This document shows, piece after piece, positions 6,547 to 6,840 of a DNA stretch of 6,840 nt. Source of the stretch: an uncultured Bacteroidota bacterium (GTDB lineage: Bacteria; Bacteroidota; Bacteroidia; Chitinophagales; Chitinophagaceae). A program made the position numbers and the translations under genes. Positions within the stretch are counted from its first letter, which is position 1. Each line of letters begins with the position of its first letter. The stretch lies in NCBI GenBank assembly GCA_903851455.1, contig CAINOM010000151.1, positions 1 through 6,840 on the forward strand. Reading direction: 5' to 3'. The notes below the pieces were generated by a model. That model saw nothing but the letters and a program-made list of their open reading frames with translations, was not told where the DNA came from and ran no database searches.

Positions 6547-6840
6547 ATGGCTACACGAAAATATGATGAATACAGGGACAAAGCTTTGAAACCTTTCGTG
6601 GAAGAGTTGCAGAACGACTATTATAACGCTATTGAAAACCAATGCGCGGCAACGCGCAGACAGGTGAATAAAATAAAAAAGCTAGGCGTATCAGATTCTT
6701 CGATGCAATACGTCCTGCTATGCGACGAAATCATATCAGAAACAGAACAGCATATCAAAAACAGGAAGGGTATCTACATTCCATACGTGCACAGCCTTGC
6801 AGAAAAAGCCAGGGACAACCACAATTGCAGCAATTGTAGC
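6547..6840 (+). CDS. Uncharacterised helical protein, 3' end cut by the window
   Basis: An open frame runs from ATG 6547 to the last base without a stop, giving the first 98 residues of a longer protein. The promoter match just upstream and ordinary codon use support it as a real gene. The sequence (MATRKYDEYRDKALKPFVEE at the start) is rich in charged and helical residues and has no signal peptide or membrane segment. It looks like a bundle of amphipathic helices. Near the visible end, H92-x-C94-x-x-C97 (NHNCSNCS) resembles a metal- or redox-type Cys motif, and H69 and H82 lie in the preceding helices. A haemerythrin-like or other metal-binding four-helix protein is possible, but I cannot assign a family from this fragment. 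The 148-base gap and its own promoter suggest it is not part of the catabolic operon. Confidence 0.7.
   Translation, partial: MATRKYDEYRDKALKPFVEELQNDYYNAIENQCAATRRQVNKIKKLGVSDSSMQYVLLCDEIISETEQHIKNRKGIYIPYVHSLAEKARDNHNCSNCS

Noticed and set aside
1..6840. CRISPR array, insertion sequence, tRNA or rRNA, phage or defence genes
   Set aside because: No spaced repeats, transposase motifs, terminal inverted repeats or RNA-gene signatures were seen; nearly all of the window is accounted for by the catabolic genes.

Overview
The window reads as a chromosomal aromatic-catabolism operon from a member of the Bacteroidota, probably close to the Chitinophagaceae or Sphingobacteriia. Three things point there. 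The protein sequences resemble Bacteroidota versions of these enzymes. Start codons lack Shine-Dalgarno sequences and instead follow A-rich leaders. Two sites match the Bacteroidota -7 promoter consensus TAnnTTTG. The lineage is an inference from family resemblance and was not tested by a search.

All genes lie on the + strand. Positions 1-87 may hold the tail of an upstream gene. From 130 to 6398 seven genes are packed with gaps of 9, 28, 23, 12, -7 (overlap) and 9 bases, which suggests one transcript. The first two are the tyrosine/homogentisate genes: hmgA (homogentisate 1,2-dioxygenase, 130-1287) and hppD (4-hydroxyphenylpyruvate dioxygenase, 1297-2448). They are followed by the phenylacetyl-CoA epoxidase genes paaA (2477-3427), paaB (3451-3741), paaC (3754-4512) and paaD (4506-4997). 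The last is a metallo-beta-lactamase/double-rhodanese fusion resembling persulfide dioxygenase-sulfurtransferases such as CstB (5007-6398). A 148-base intergenic region with candidate promoters (6399-6546) precedes a separate gene of unknown function that runs off the right edge (6547-6840).

HppD converts 4-hydroxyphenylpyruvate (from tyrosine) to homogentisate and HmgA opens its ring. PaaA, PaaB and PaaC form the oxygenase part of the enzyme that epoxidises the ring of phenylacetyl-CoA, and PaaD is its Fe-S maturation factor. The operon therefore joins two O2- and iron-dependent ring-attack modules. It lacks, within the window, the PaaE reductase, the CoA ligase PaaK, the later Paa enzymes, and the maleylacetoacetate isomerase and fumarylacetoacetase of the homogentisate route. 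The most unusual element is the persulfide-dioxygenase-like fusion directly behind paaD, where paaE sits in E. coli. I see no mobile element, CRISPR array, RNA gene or clear intrinsic terminator. Most of the window is well-understood catabolism rather than an undescribed system.
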